A stretch of DNA of 64,000 nucleotides, from positions 9,064,522 to 9,128,521 of the forward strand of contig JANVCC010000130.1 in assembly GCA_025345505.1 (NCBI GenBank), written 5' to 3'. Made by a program: the position numbers and the translations under genes. Of the stretch, positions 14,301 through 27,738 are shown piece by piece. The notes under the pieces were generated by a model that was not told the DNA's origin, did no database searches, and was given only the letters and a program-made list of their open reading frames with translations. The stretch is from Todiramphus chloris collaris (Eukaryota > Chordata > Aves > Coraciiformes > Alcedinidae). Each line of letters starts with the position of its first letter. Position 1 is the first letter of the stretch.

Positions 14301-15080
14301 AGATATATGGAAACTTTCCAAAGCTGTATGCTGTTGATGGCCTAAGGGCTCAGCTGAACGACAAACATCTTTTTTTAAATGGAGTTAAATGTGAAGTTAT
14401 TCATGTAGGAATGAAAATTGTAGGTCACATTTATCTACGACAAAGGCTGTATTTTAAAAAGCATGATAGAGATAAAGGACTGAAGGATCAAAATTCGGTA
14501 ATTATTGCAACATGAGCTCTAAGGATGATGTAGTAGCAAGAAAAGAATCTACACAGACCTTGATTGTGTAAATAAAGATAGATTAGAAGCAGAGGTGCTG
14601 TTACCACCATATTTAGCAAGACTGTGTACAACTTTTGTGTTTAAAAGAGATTATATGACGAGCAGGAATTCTGTTTTGCAAGGTGTTTCAAGGCATAGTC
14701 ATTTTTTTTAGCCCTGCAAAATGAAATTGTTTGATTTTTATTGTGTGAGAGATAGAGAACACAAAGGAAGTCAAACTAGCCTGTGGCAACTAGTACTGCT
14801 ACTCCACTGGGCCATTATGGACTTGAATTCAAGTGGCTGGATTGAGTACCCTATAGGGTACATCTTGGCACCTGGTTCATTTAAGCCTCCTTGACTGTTC
14901 CAAGCCACAGCCACCTCCTTCACTGCAATCACAGAGCTCCCATCCCATGGGAGGGCTGCAGCAGGACCTGGGCATGTTTGTTCTTTTGGTCAGTTCCTCA
15001 GAAGGACAGCCAGGATGGTGGTGCTTTCTGCTGGGTCATGTCTTAAGCTTTGTGAGTGTCTGCATTGCTAGCTTTGGATC

Positions 15081-15125
15081 AGGGATTTGAACCCATGATT
15101 TCCATGCCAGGAGTGGTACCAGGAG
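15081..15125 (-). repeat. Possible fragment of the same ancient tRNA-box repeat
   Basis: On the plus strand GGGATTTGAACCCATGATTT is followed by CCATGCCAGG. This is the complement of a tRNA B-box (GGTTCAAATCCC) followed by the same downstream block as the inverted arm at 15.3 kb. There is no surrounding cloverleaf, so it is not a tRNA gene. Confidence 0.4.
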
Positions 15126-15230
15126 AGGTCTTTCATAGCACATTGTGAACTGCTGTTTGGCTCCACTGAGCCTCAGTGAGTTACAAAAACTGCAATAACT
15201 CTTCTTGGAGACAATCAGAATAAAGCACTG

Positions 15231-15331
15231 CTGTCTTAGTGATTAGGTCAATCCCTTGGATTATGGAGCTAATGATTCAAGATCCCTGCTTTGAACTGGG
15301 ATGACTTGAACATGTGTCAGCCACATCCCTA
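15231..15331 (+). repeat. Ancient hairpin-like repeat with tRNA-like boxes
   Basis: A forward arm (TTAGTGATTAGGTCAATCCC ... GATTCAAGATCCCTGCT) is followed at once by an inverted arm (GGGATGACTTGAACATG ... CCACATCCC). The two arms are imperfect reverse complements of about 33 bases, and together they would form a hairpin. The arm resembles a tRNA A-box-like GTGATTAGG and B-box-like GATTCAAGATCCC. I recall similar palindromic repeats from turtle and crocodilian genomes but cannot name the family. It is heavily diverged. Confidence 0.5.
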
Positions 15332-15484
15332 GAAAATATTTTCATTGTTGGTCTAATTCTGAGGCAGTTCAGAAACCTACTGTAAATCAATATGTTTCCA
15401 TGGAATGCTTTGGCTTTCATTGAGAAAGGGTATTTCAAATAAAACAGTATTCTCAATCAGCTCTATTTCATCTTCTAAAAAGCA

Positions 15485-16010
15485 TATTGGCAAACTGAAA
15501 TGTTTAGAGAAGAGCTACAAGAAATACTGGAGTCCTGTAAAATCTCTTTTCCTGCAAAACCTCATGATACTCAGTCTTTTTAGTTTATCTTTAAAGGTAA
15601 ATGGTGTCTGTTCACAGTAGATAAGTGCCTCTAAGAGGAGCAGATTTACTAGGAGACAACATTTTAACCTTCTGAAGGCATAAAAAACTGCAAAAAGGCC
15701 CTCATGGCTGGGAGCTGAAGCTACTCAAATTCAGAACAGAAATCAATGGCAAATGTTTAAGATAAGGATAATCAATCACTGAAGCACCTTTTAGAGAAAT
15801 GGATTATATCTGCCAGAAGCTGCTGTTGTTGAACCAGGACTTTTTAAAAACTATCTTAGGGTTCAGCAGAAAGTTTTTCTATAAAATAAGTTTTAGTTCA
15901 AGTGGAATTTCTGAACTTACTGTAGAAATCACTTGATGGTATCCCATGGTCTGTCTTATGTAGAAGGTCAGACTGGGTGATCATATTGGTATTTTCTAGA
16001 TAAAGCTTTT
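15485..16010 (+). mobile_element. Very old CR1-type LINE 3' end
   Basis: About 520 bases resemble, in correct order, the 3' region of ancient amniote CR1 elements: GAGAAGAGCTACAAGAA near 15508, a GTTTATCTTTAAAGG segment near 15580, CACAGTAGATAAGTGCCT near 15615, GGCTGGGAGCTGAAGCTA near 15705, CAAATTCAGAACAGAAAT near 15726, and the tail GAAGGTCAGACTGGGTGATCAT near 15963. Stops occur throughout. The similarity is to consensus sequence I recall, not to a search result. Divergence is far greater than in the two younger copies, and the orientation is opposite to CHRM2. Confidence 0.7.
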
Positions 16011-19000
16011 CAATTACATTTTCTGTCTCATAAGTTACTACAAATGATAATAATAAAAAATATTAGTTCAAGCAAAATGATTTCTCACTAGGCATCCTCT
16101 CAAAATCTATTTATATGATTCAAAGCTTGCTTTTCCATTCCTTTCATTAAATTTTTCACTCACTAAAGTATAATTTAGGTGATTTTTCAAAAATATTGTT
16201 TTCTTTTGACATTTTCATGAAAATATTTTGATTATTCATTCTAAAACTTTGGCTTTCTTCTTTACCAGGTATAGTTTTTGAGAAACTTTAAACAAATAGA
16301 TTTGCTTGGCTTAGATATGTATTTTTAATTTCAGCACTGAAAGAATCTATGCCTTGTCATCTAAACTCAAATGACAAGATTTTCAGAAAAGATTATGAAC
16401 TCACTCTCTGGTAGTTTTCCCTGTACTGAGGGACACGTAGGCCCTGGGCTTACAAACCAAGATTTGTTAAGTAGTAGTCTTAGCTCTGGAGAGATTAATA
16501 TTTATTTTTATTTAAGAAAAAAAAAAAAAAAAGGTTAAAAAACCCACGTAGATTCTTGTCTATATGACAGTTCACTACCTATGCTTAAAAAAGTAGCAGA
16601 TTTTTGAGACTTTATAGAACATCTCCAAAGAGTACACAGAGATGTACCCACATGACTTTCTCCAGAGAGGAAAGAGAAAAGCTAATAGAAGATTTTAACT
16701 GTAAATGTATGATGATTTGTTTTCAAAATTTCCTCTTCTTTGTTTTCTACTAAGTGTTCTCTAGACGAAGAAAGCTCCCAGGAATATGGAGAGGTGGTGT
16801 ACCTACAAACACGGAGATAGCATTTTGGAATGGCATCTTTCATGCTTTCTTACCATGTGGTGAATCTAATGCACTGTTGAAAATACATTTCTTTTGAATG
16901 TTCCCTCATTTAGTGTAAAATGAGAAGCTTGCAAATGGGTTAAGTTTCAAAGAAGGGTCAGTACATGCTTTGGATTATCTGAGTCTCTGCCTGAACTGTT
17001 GTTTTATCTCTAGAATAAATAGTGCCATTTTAAAAAGTCTCAGCTGGAAGACTGTAGTAGTCATCTAACCTCAGTATTTTCAAAAATTTGCATGCTGTGA
17101 CTTCAGAAGAAAAAAAGCATTCAGAATGTATCTCCATTTGCTTTGACATCCCATTTCAGATACTCCTAAAGATGAACAAGGGTCTCATAACCCTTGAAAC
17201 ATGGTTTTTGAGGAAGATCTCTGCCTACAAGGAAGTGAGTTGATGTTCAAATGCAGCCTCTTGCACAGTGAGAGGATCATGCTAGCATCTCCATGACTCC
17301 AGAAAACTATGCCCCTCAGCACAAGACGAAAGTCTGCCACTAGGTCTTTCCCCAAGGTGAAAGCTGAGACATGGGAGGAGAGGAAAGAGGAAGGGTGGCA
17401 GAGAAGGGGAGAATTGGGTGATATTAAAAGCTTAATTTTATTTAAAAAAGTAGTACTGAGGGATGAAATCTGAGTTGGTTTGTCATCTCAGCTACAAGGC
17501 CTGTTTCTGTGTGTAATTCTTGTTAGCCTACTTTGTATTTTTGGTGTGCTCGTAAATCATGCTACAGAGCTGCATATGAAATATCCCTCTTCTATAGGGC
17601 TGGAGAGACAAAACCACTTTGGCTTCTGATTTGAAGAGCCTGGAGCATTGGACAGGTGGTGGAGCATCCTGGGTGACAGCCTGGGGTACCCAGCTGGGAG
17701 AGATGCCTGTGAAACTCCTTCACTGGAATTATTTATCATTGCAATGCATTTCCCTCTGATTAAACAGCAGGCAACAATCATCCTCAGCTGCAGACACATT
17801 TGTAATGATGAACACATTGTAAGGAATAAGATGCTGCCTTCTCCAAGCACTGAAAGAAAGCATAACTTTTTTCTAGGCTACTGCTGTAGTTATGCTGTTG
17901 GGATTGAATTGTTCCCAGTATATGTGATGGATAGAAATGGACTTTCTGCAATGTGTTCCGATGAAGACCTTCAAAACATCTATGTACCTCCTTAATAAAC
18001 TCAGAGCCATATAAGGAGCTGGGCACTGCCATGCCAGACCTTTTAGTACACTTCCCTTCAACGACAGGGCCTTGAACATCTCCCTTTGTAAGAAGCTGTG
18101 TGCCTTTGAGAGGAAGACCTGAAAGCTGGCTTGCTGAGAAGGAACTACCTTTTTTTGTTTGTTTGTTTAACAGGACGCAGTGAGGAAAAAAAGAGGGCTT
18201 AAAAAAAAATGTATTCCTAGATGCGCATTTGCTCCAGCTTGCAGCCTGTTTCTCAGACTTGAAGCAATAATTCAGTGGCCCAGAAATTCTTGCCTGGCTC
18301 TAGAAAACCTTGGTTCACATCCCTGTCTGTCATGTCCAAGATAATTCAAGCATCCATCTTCCACTTCAGTCTGTGAGAGCCACTGGTCCAGCTAAAACTC
18401 TTCTGTGTATCAGGCTAAACAGAGTGACCACCTAACCTTGTGGTTGGAGCACTGACATAAAAAGGGGGAAAGTCACTGCTGGTTAACAATATCTAAGTAT
18501 CCACAGGTATCTGCTGCCCCAGCTGAGTATCCTAATACCAGGCATCCAGTGGGTAAAGAGTTCTTCTTTTGGTCCAGAGAAATTTAAGTATTTCTTGAAA
18601 AGTAGGAAAAGTTGAGGCAGGAGATGTGAGGAGACACCGCTGACAGCCTGGTCTCACTACCAACTGTGGAGCGTGGCCGGGAAACACCATCCTGCAGCAC
18701 TCCAGGGACATGGGAGCCCAGGCTGGCATGCTCTCCCCAAGTGTTGTGGCCGTGGGGGAGGACTGCTAAAAGTTTTTGTGCTGCCCCGTTGGCAGTGTGG
18801 GCAACAGAGCCCAGATGGCAGATTTGCTCCAAGAATTTGTATTGCCTCAGGCCAGACAGGCAGAGGAATATTTGTTTATGAAGTTTTGAATCCCAGCAGA
18901 GCTTGGGGATGAACTGTGAGTCTTCCTGGCCAGCACTCAGAAGGCAGAGGCAGCTCTAGCAATGCAGCTGGAAGTATTTAGGCACTACGGATATTCTACC

Positions 19001-22000
19001 AGTTCTCTTAGTCCTCTACCTGTGATCCTATTACTGCACAGGGAGCCTGCACCAAATACTCGCACACTCAAAGTCCTTGCTCAGCTACCATGTAAGTTGT
19101 TCTTAGCTCCTTTAAATATAACACTTTTCTCTGTCATTTTGTATGGCTGCTTCTCTGTCCTCATGGCAAAAAGTATGGGATATGTTTCATTGCCTTCCTG
19201 CATTATCCTTCTCGCTGAAACTTCTGGACTATTTGTTTCTTATGTCAGAAGTGTGGGCATGGAGTAAATGAGATCTGTTTGGCATTGCAGACTTCTGCTT
19301 GAAGGAGCTTGCTCACTTTTTCCACTTGCTGTGGAGTAGTGACCTGAAATCAATCATCTTTCCTTTCTGCTTTATCTAGTACAGACTCAGTATGAGAAAT
19401 GTGATAAAGCCAGGATGGAAGTTGCTTTACACTACAGAACATAGCTGGAACAACTTAAAATAAATTGTTTATTACTGGGAAAAACAACCAGGAAAAGAAA
19501 CCTTGTCTTGCTTTTTCCTGAACACAGAAGTTTTATCTAGTTAGCTCTTTTTTGTACTGACCTTAAAATCAGGTGAATTTCCTCTTTTTTTTTTTTTCTG
19601 TACCAGAATACTGCACGTTTCATCATACCTTGCTTGGAAGACACAAAATATTTTGGGGCTTTTTGGCCAGAAAAGAGAGTTTGCTCTTTACTAGAAGACA
19701 GCTGTAGATTTTTTATTAATTTTTTGGGGTTTTTTTCCCTTGTGCTTTTTTCTCCACGCATCTTTCAGGCTGCTCTGGTTTTCTCTCTCACTCTTGAAGA
19801 CCACCCAGAGGCCAATCCAGGTTGCTAGACAAGGAGAGACTGAGGGAGCTGATGGCTCTGTGCAGGACTTCCACTGTGAACCAGACAGTGCCTGCGAGGG
19901 GCACTGACCCTCCTGAAAATTCCTGATTAAGACACAGCAGCATCTGACTTCTAATTGCATTGTGTGGGAGTTTTCAGTGAAACATCCTAAGAGTGTAATA
20001 ACTTCTGCAATTGATGGCACTTCTTAGGGCCCTTCTTGTTATTTAATTGATTCCAGGCTGGTGCTTACTAAGAAAAATGCTGTCTGTGGGTGCTTTAGCT
20101 CTTTAATATCCATTAACAACCACGTGGGAGGACAGCTGTATTATGCTGATCAATACACAAAGCTGAGCTCCTAAAACAGAAAGGTGTGGGGGATTTGGCA
20201 CCCAGGCTGTGCATAGCATGGAGAGCTTCATTCTTACCTTACAAGGGTCCTTCTTGCACTTGCTCAGCTGGCATTAACCCTTACAGGGGTCTGGAGAGGA
20301 ACATTTGCAGAGGCATGAAAAACGGGCTGTGTGTCAGTGCTGAGCTACCTCTTCCCACCTGAGAAACAGAATAAAAACGGGACAGCAAACATCCGTGCTC
20401 TAATCTGGGAAAGAATACTGCTTTCCAGTGTTTTCCTGAGGTTTAAAATAGGAATTTTTTTTTTTTTTTTGTAGTCTGCTCAAACCATACTCACTGCATA
20501 ATTATGCTGACTACAAATTTTAATATAAATCTTGAAATAAATATTTGTACTAAGGAGACAGTAGTTATTTATACTTCATTTTCTGTGCCTGTTCTTGTAT
20601 AATGTCCAGCATGTCAACATCCTGGTCTTCAGCTTTTTCAATGAGACTGAAAAATTTTCTCCATTGTACATATATCTGTGTATGAGCATATGAAGGAAAA
20701 AAGAAAATACTTGAGACATTGAAATATAGTTTTCCAATTCTTGGAAAACTAGAAAATCAGCATTTAGTTTTGTTTTGTTTAGAACTGAAACATAAAGTTG
20801 TTTCTACATTTGCTTATGAAATGAGAAATCCTGGAGAAAAAAAAAAAAACCAAAAAAAACCCCCCTGTTTCCAAATTATATGCTATACAGTGCATGACTT
20901 CCACGGCTTTGTCACAGCACATTGTATAAATGTATATAAAAAACAATGAATAAGTGATGGAATTGTGTTAAATGACACTAATTCTTACTGAATTTTTCAT
21001 TTCTGATTTTCAGTTGGTTTTCTGGTGCTTTTGTCACTACAGCTATGATACTGCAAAAACCCCACTCAGTTTCACCATAATATAATTTCCTAACAAATAT
21101 ATCCATGAGATGCATTCCCAAATTGTTACTGGGCTCATATTTGCTCTGAGTTGAAAGTTAGTTTTGTTTCAGATGAACTACTGACCTGTTGAAAATCAGC
21201 AAAAATTAAAGATAAAAATCATAACCCTGATCATAACCTATAAAAATCATAATTAGGTAGGGACCTAACTTCTACATTTTCATCTCTGTTCTTCCTTTAA
21301 ATGCTTTGCTTTGGGGCAGCAGTAGCCACCACCATTAACATATTTTGTCATCAACAGATTGTGATCACTTTTAGCCACGGAGGAGCTGGAGATGATTTCA
21401 AGGCAGTGACCTAGAGATGAGTGGCACTTTATCTCATTAGAAGATAATCAGCACTATCTGGGCCCCTGAGGAATTAGTGTTTCATGATTAGGCCCATAAC
21501 CTAATGGAAAACAAGCCCCTTGGAGGAGGTAACTTTGAACAGCAGGCAAAATGTAATGCAATAGATAGTCTGTGCAACTGGAATTAATTTAAACCAGAGT
21601 CTCAGGGTTTCTCCTGGCAAACGAACAACCAAGGGTGGACTTCTTTTTTTCAGTATATTTATTGCTTATCCATCGCAGTCACAACTTAAGTGTGCAGCAC
21701 AACAGAAAGTGCAGCAGCTTGTATAGTACTGAATCCAAATCCACTATTTTTTTTCCGTTAGCACAAAATGCAAAGTAGGAGAAGGAGAGGAGGGTGGAAA
21801 TGGAAAAGATGCATGGAAACTACTTCCTATCCCTTCCTTGCCCTTTGGGGCTTTGTCATATTAGGCCTTTGCAATCAAATTAGCATTTTTCTTTGTAAGG
21901 CTCCTCTCATTTCAAGTTAGTATTCATATGTGGTAATGTTATTGCAAAGTGACTTTCCTAGCACCTTCAGTAAGGTGCATGCTAATAGGGAGTGATGGAG

Positions 22001-24789
22001 AGGAGCTAACGTGATGGGGATGTCAGACAGTGTTAGCAGAGCAGTGCTGCTCTGATCTTTTCATGTTGTGCTGCAGCAAGCCAGAGTTCTTCTCCATATT
22101 TCTTTGTTCACTTTACACGAAAAGCCTTTGTGGGGGATGAGCAGGGCAGGTCCATGCCAGCTGTGATCAGTGCAGTCAGAGGAGGGAAAGAAGACTGCTC
22201 TTCTACACACTTGGGAAACTTAGCTCAAAGGTGGCTTGGCTGCTTACAAGGACATGCAAGATTGGACATTACAGCATCAACAGTAGCTGTTATAAGAACC
22301 AAATGTTCTCCCAGACGGATGTAGATTAAAGACACACCCGGATGTAGAGCAAAGGCATAAGAACTAATTAATTTTGTTTTCTTCCTCCATGTAGTTTGCA
22401 GCTTCTCATAACGGATTTCTCTCCTTTCCGCCGATCTTTACTTTTTATCTTATCCCTTGCACAACCTGTGCCGTGTCGGAAGAAGTACATCCGAGGCTTT
22501 GACTTTGACTGTGAGCACAAGCAACTAATTAATCACCGAGCAGTAATTTTTTTTTTCACAGCACAATACCAGTTATTGTAATTTATTGTTACAGCTGCAT
22601 TTGTAAAATCTAACAAAGACAGAAACCCTGTGGCTGTGCACACCTGGGCTGGGAAGAATCTCATTTAACTGTAGCTGTTCAAAAGAAGGCCTTCTGAGCT
22701 AGTCCTGGCTCTCCCTATCATCAGTGCAGGGAGAAACAACTGTAGCCAAACAGGCCTTCAACCCATTTAAATAAGGATCCTGATCTAGAAAAAAATGATG
22801 TTTCTATATTGCCCCCAGGAGGGTGTCCTACTTTGGACAGATGTAGTGTGACATGCTTCATCTTCATTTCTTGCTGTGGCTTCACAGTTCTTTGCAAACA
22901 CCATTGACTTGCACTTTTCAACCCTTTCCACTCTTAACTGTGTCTGCCCAGGGATTAACATCTATTTTAGCATTGATCTTCTAAAATATATATCCTTCTC
23001 TTTTATAAATAGCACCCGTTTCCAGGGTGCAAAGCATTAGAGCAGCACTTAGTGTTCATAAAAACATAATCATGCTGATTGACTTCTACAGAGTGTGACA
23101 CAAGCATGCCCAGAACAAAAACCATGGTCATTTCTGTTCTCTGTGAAGTACTATGGGAATCTGCTTACACTTGTTTTAGTGTAGTGCATCTTTTTAATGG
23201 TCTCTGCTCAAGGCTGTGCTTAAGTCATATAGCTTCTCCCTGCCCTATGCAAATTTACAATGAGGTGTTTGAGTAGCAGCACTCAGCTGGCTTTGTCACC
23301 AGTGTCTATTTGTACCTCTGTTAGAGGCAGTTTCTCCAGAGGTTGCCTAAGCAAGACTGATTCCAGTGCACTGCCCTGAAATGTCGCCCTTCAAACAGGG
23401 CCACCCAAAACATCCCCTCAGACAAGCTATCAATGTAGGAAAATAGGCTTTGGAGAGAAATTTAGATCAACATGGAGACAAATCTGTTGAAAGCACATTC
23501 CCGAGAGGTATTTTTACTAGCAAATGGCTTCCAGACCACTGTATACAGGCACTGTCGTATGCCCAGTGATGGCAGATCAGGGCTCTTGTGTCCACTGCAC
23601 TAATGAAAATGGTAATGAATGGGCAGCTGAATGAGAAAATGTTTCCTTTTACCCTCCAGTTTCTTGGCAGACAGTCAATCTGTGAAAAGTTTGATGCCCC
23701 TTTTTAGTTCCACCCAGGAAAGACTTTATTATTTTTTTATTATTATTATCTGAGCCTTATGAATGAGAGGTATTTGAACCAAAAAATAAACTTTTTGAAA
23801 GACATGTAAGTCTCTGAAGACACATTTAGGTTTTACTATAACATTTCAAAAGCAGGCAATCAATTGAAATTGATCCCTTCCAACAAAATAAATAAATAAA
23901 CAAAATAAATAATCAGCATTTTACAGTAGAAGAGCTTTTTACTGGAAAGTTCCCAGTCAACTGCACTATTTTGTAATTCTCTATTCTTGTATCTTTTCAG
24001 CATGATGTGAAAGCCACCAAAAAGAAGATGTTTCCCCTCCCTTGTATAAAATTACAGCATTTTTCTCCACAGATGTAGCAGAAAACAGGACAATTAAATC
24101 CATTGCAAACTTTCTGTTTCTTTACTTTTCTTTTTATGGAAGACAGCATAACAAAATCTGGGACTTGATGTCCATATTTGAAACCCTCTTGTTGTAACAT
24201 ATGCAATCATTGGCACTAGCTTAGCCATTGTTAACCAGAATGACAGCCTGGCCAGGCAACCCAGGACTACCTTAAATCATGCCAATGAATGTGACTTTTG
24301 CAGAGGGATGCTTGTGCTCCTTTGGGCTACTGGCACCTCTTAGTCTTGGTATCTGTAAGGAGAGCTGAGCTTTATCTTCTATGCCAAAGGGATTTAACTG
24401 CTTTAACCTTGCTCCCTATCCTTTTTTAGGCTAAAGTTTTAGCAGGAAGGATTTAACGATGCCACAGACACCCCATTGTGCCCATACTCACAGAAAATGT
24501 TTTGGTGCAGATGACACCAGTAACACCTCAGTTTGGGCTTATTGCTCCTGTGCCATATGGATCCAATGAGCCCTGTTCCTGAGTGGTTTTCAACTGCAGG
24601 CAAAATCATAGTAGCAGTTATGGTGGGAGTCAAGGAAAGGCTTTGGTGTCTAAACTTAAATGAATTAACTCAAGAGCTTCCTGAGCCATTCCTCCTTGAC
24701 TCCTTCCCTCCTATATTGCTTCACTTTTTTAAGCCAAAGGCTTTGCTTTCACAGTGATTTATTCAGCACCTTTAGCAAGCTGTTAATGA

Positions 24790-24935
24790 GATGGTGAAAC
24801 CAGGAGAGCTGGCTGAGAGACTTCCGAGACATAAGACTAAGAAAGGGACAGGGAGAGGGAGAAAGGAGCAAGAGAGGGAAGGAATTGGGGAAGAGGGGAA
24901 CAAAGGAATGATTGAGGGCAGAAGGAAGGGGGTAT
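24790..24935 (+). repeat. Purine-rich tract
   Basis: About 145 bases, densest at 24833-24932, are almost entirely A and G on the plus strand, with irregular GGGA, GAGG and AAGG units. Open frames here reflect the base bias and not a gene. Confidence 0.7.
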
Positions 24936-27687
24936 TTTTGTCTCTCCATTTATTTGATATCATTCTTGATGCTTTTATTATTCTCCCTAGTTCTACATGT
25001 TGGTAGAAATGAAGTTGGCAAGCTGCATTGAAAAGAAGGTGGCAAAGTCAATTTTCCAGCATTGCCAAGTAGGTTCCTATGTCTAGACGGTGCATAAAAT
25101 GGTTGGCAAAAGGCCAGAAACAGAGTTAATGGATTTACAAAATCGCAGCATTGCTCTGTATTGATTTGCTCGGGGTGTTTCCAGAACTCAGGGAGAAAGT
25201 AGGTAGTTACACTTTACAATTTTTTCTGATAATGAAAGCCCTCAGAGGGAAGCACTTAATAGACACTTCTGATCTGGGGAACATTGTCTAAAGACGTCTC
25301 TCCAGAAGATGAATATTATTAGATATTATGTTTACTTCAAATACTACTCACTGTATGGGGTGTTTGAGGTGGTAAGTTTTATTGAGCTTAAGTGTGAATC
25401 TAGTCTTTTAAAGAAGAAGATAACCTTGTTCACAACCGAGTGGTGAAACTATGAGTCTGAGTGAATGGCTTAGGTAGGGAGACACATGGTTCGACACCAG
25501 CCATGTCCCTTTTCCCCTGTGTATAATCAACTCTGGTGACAAAGTTTGCAAAATACATGCGGTCAGTGAAATGTGCCTAAACATTCTCTGGGAAAACAAC
25601 AAAAAAAACCCGCTTAGCTTCAGTGCTCTGAATTTGCAGATACCCTTAGTGTAAGCTTTCTGTGACATTAAGTGAACTTAAATACACATACAAATTATAC
25701 AAAAAAAAATGGGTATGCTGGGGAAAAAAAAAAAAGGTTTTTTTAGACTCTGCTTTCCAAAACATACAGAGTTGGGAATTAAAGCTTGGCCTGGCATGTT
25801 GTGTTTCAAATAGGACTGGCAACTCCACTGATTTGGAAGCTAATCCTTGTATTTGCAGAAACTTCTTCCATCTGTTAAAACTCTCACCACTGGCATCTTG
25901 AGGCCCTCCTGAAACCATATGTTGGCAATTATAGGATGGTATAGTGTGTGTGAGAAAGAGAATTACTTGGACTCTAGCAGTATACCGACAATTTGAGTTA
26001 TGCATATGGTCTGTGATGTGATGGCTAGCATAGCAGGGTCTGAAAGTGGTAATCTGTACTTTGAAGGGAAGAGATAAATCAGAAATAAGTAGAGTGTGAC
26101 TTGGGAAAGCAGAGTTCAGGTACCTATTTGTATCTCTACTGTGATCTTGACAAGTGTCTTTTGACTGTCAGGATCTACCTGTAAAAAAGACATAATAGAA
26201 TTTTCCCACCTTACAGCTATCAGTAGAGTATACGCTTTGCAGAGTGCAAGGGGTTTAAATCCAGGGCAAGCAAAGGAATATATTAAAACATAGACATTTT
26301 TCTGATTGTTTTGAGAAAGAGGTAGATGAAAAAGTGACTTTTCTGGCTTTCACTGTGTAAAGCTTATGGACAGGAAGCTGGTGAAATGGCTGAAGGTGAG
26401 CTTAGATTGAAGAAGAAATAGAGCAAAAGGCAGTGATGGGAAGTCTTAGGATAAAAAAGATATGTGTAAAGTCCTTTAAAGGCAGAAACAGTGAAAATCC
26501 TCAAATAGTAACAAAGGAAAAATTTAGACAGAAGTCAATATAGATCACCTTATTAAAATTACTTCTTTCCTTTCTGGAGCAGCTGGGCTGAAATATCCTG
26601 ATGCTGACAGAGTTGATGCACTCACTATGCCAAAGAGACCCATCCTTGTCAAATTGCTAGACTGACTGTGCACCAAAAGCCAGATTTACCTGGGCATGGA
26701 TGGCTCCCAGTCACTACCACTGCCTTCCTCTGCTGCATCTGAGCCCTGTCTGCTCTTGAAGCAGAGGTAAGGCAGTATCCTGAGGTCCTGAGGAGAAGAT
26801 ATACAACCTATGCTCTTTATTCCTACCCCCAGATGCTTTCTACGTGTGTCATGCAGCTAGGTTTGCATTGATAAGGCAAAGGGAGCTCAAAATACATTTG
26901 GTTGTTAGCGGTGCCATCTCCCTGCATAATTAACTAAAAATTTCTTTTGCTTTGATATAACAGGATGGCTACAACAGATTCTTGCCTATTCCCTTTTAAC
27001 ACTTGGATGACAGAAATGTGTGGAGGAATGTCTTCTTGGAGACCCTTGTCAGGTCGCTGAAGGGACCTTGCAATTAAAGGCAAAATCTTCTGAAGGAAGC
27101 AGTCACCAAAGGAGGTGAACTGAGGGAGGAACAGAGATGCAGACAAGACAAGGACAACTGAAGTGCTACTCCTAGACCTCTCTTGAGCTTCACACTTGCC
27201 GAGAAGGCTGAGGGGAAAAAAAAAGTTAGAATTTTTCTCTTAATTACTACAGTCTCACAGCCCCATGACTAGTGTAAGGGAACTAGTTTTCTCCACTTAT
27301 TCCAGTTTCACATTTCACAGGGTAGTTCACTCAGTAAATAAATAAATAAACAGAGCTACCACATACAAAAACATTTTTATTATTGTTATAATTTGCTGTT
27401 TAATGCAATGCTTTATCTAGGAATACAACTCAGCAGAAGTACATACATATATATTGCATGTAATTTTAGTTGTATCTTCAAGATAGTTCAGACCCTCATC
27501 ATCTCAAGTCCTTCTTGAGTTGTTTTGGTGAAAAACCGTCTTCCTTCATCCTGCATAACATATTTGAATGTTTCTGAATAACACAGACATATTTCTTCTG
27601 AATGGAGCACAACATTACATCCAAATTCCCAGTTAATATGACTTTATTAAACTTTGCTTTCACTGTATGAATGTTGTGTATAATATG

Positions 27688-27738
27688 TATATATCTATAC
27701 AGCATATATAAATATATATCTATAATGTATATATAATC
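27688..27738 (+). repeat. TA-rich low-complexity run
   Basis: Imperfect TATA/ATAT and TCTATA units with no single clean period. Similar short TA runs occur at 2197-2216 and 58350-58376. Confidence 0.8.

Larger units (their letters stand above)
9351..15484. other. Non-coding sequence with ancient repeat fragments
   Basis: No supported gene. It holds the remnants of the tRNA-box repeat near 11.26, 15.08 and 15.23 kb. Open stretches such as 14177-14515 (112 codons, hydrophobic start) have no recognisable domain and no splice or Kozak context that would support a gene. Confidence 0.6.

Noticed and set aside
14177-14515. 112-codon open frame with a hydrophobic start
   Set aside because: No domain, no upstream promoter or splice signals; the length is compatible with chance in 64 kb of six frames.
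15081-15331. tRNA gene suggested by B-box-like sequences
   Set aside because: There is no complete cloverleaf, anticodon arm or acceptor stem. The arms pair with each other as a hairpin repeat instead.
18640-18920. GC-richer patch with overlapping open frames on both strands
   Set aside because: There is no recognisable protein, splice framework or repeat family; I could not support a gene or element.
22037-22054. Perfect 8-base inverted repeat CAGAGCAG-TG-CTGCTCTG
   Set aside because: It is short, with a two-base loop that cannot form a good hairpin, and such palindromes are expected by chance in 64 kb.
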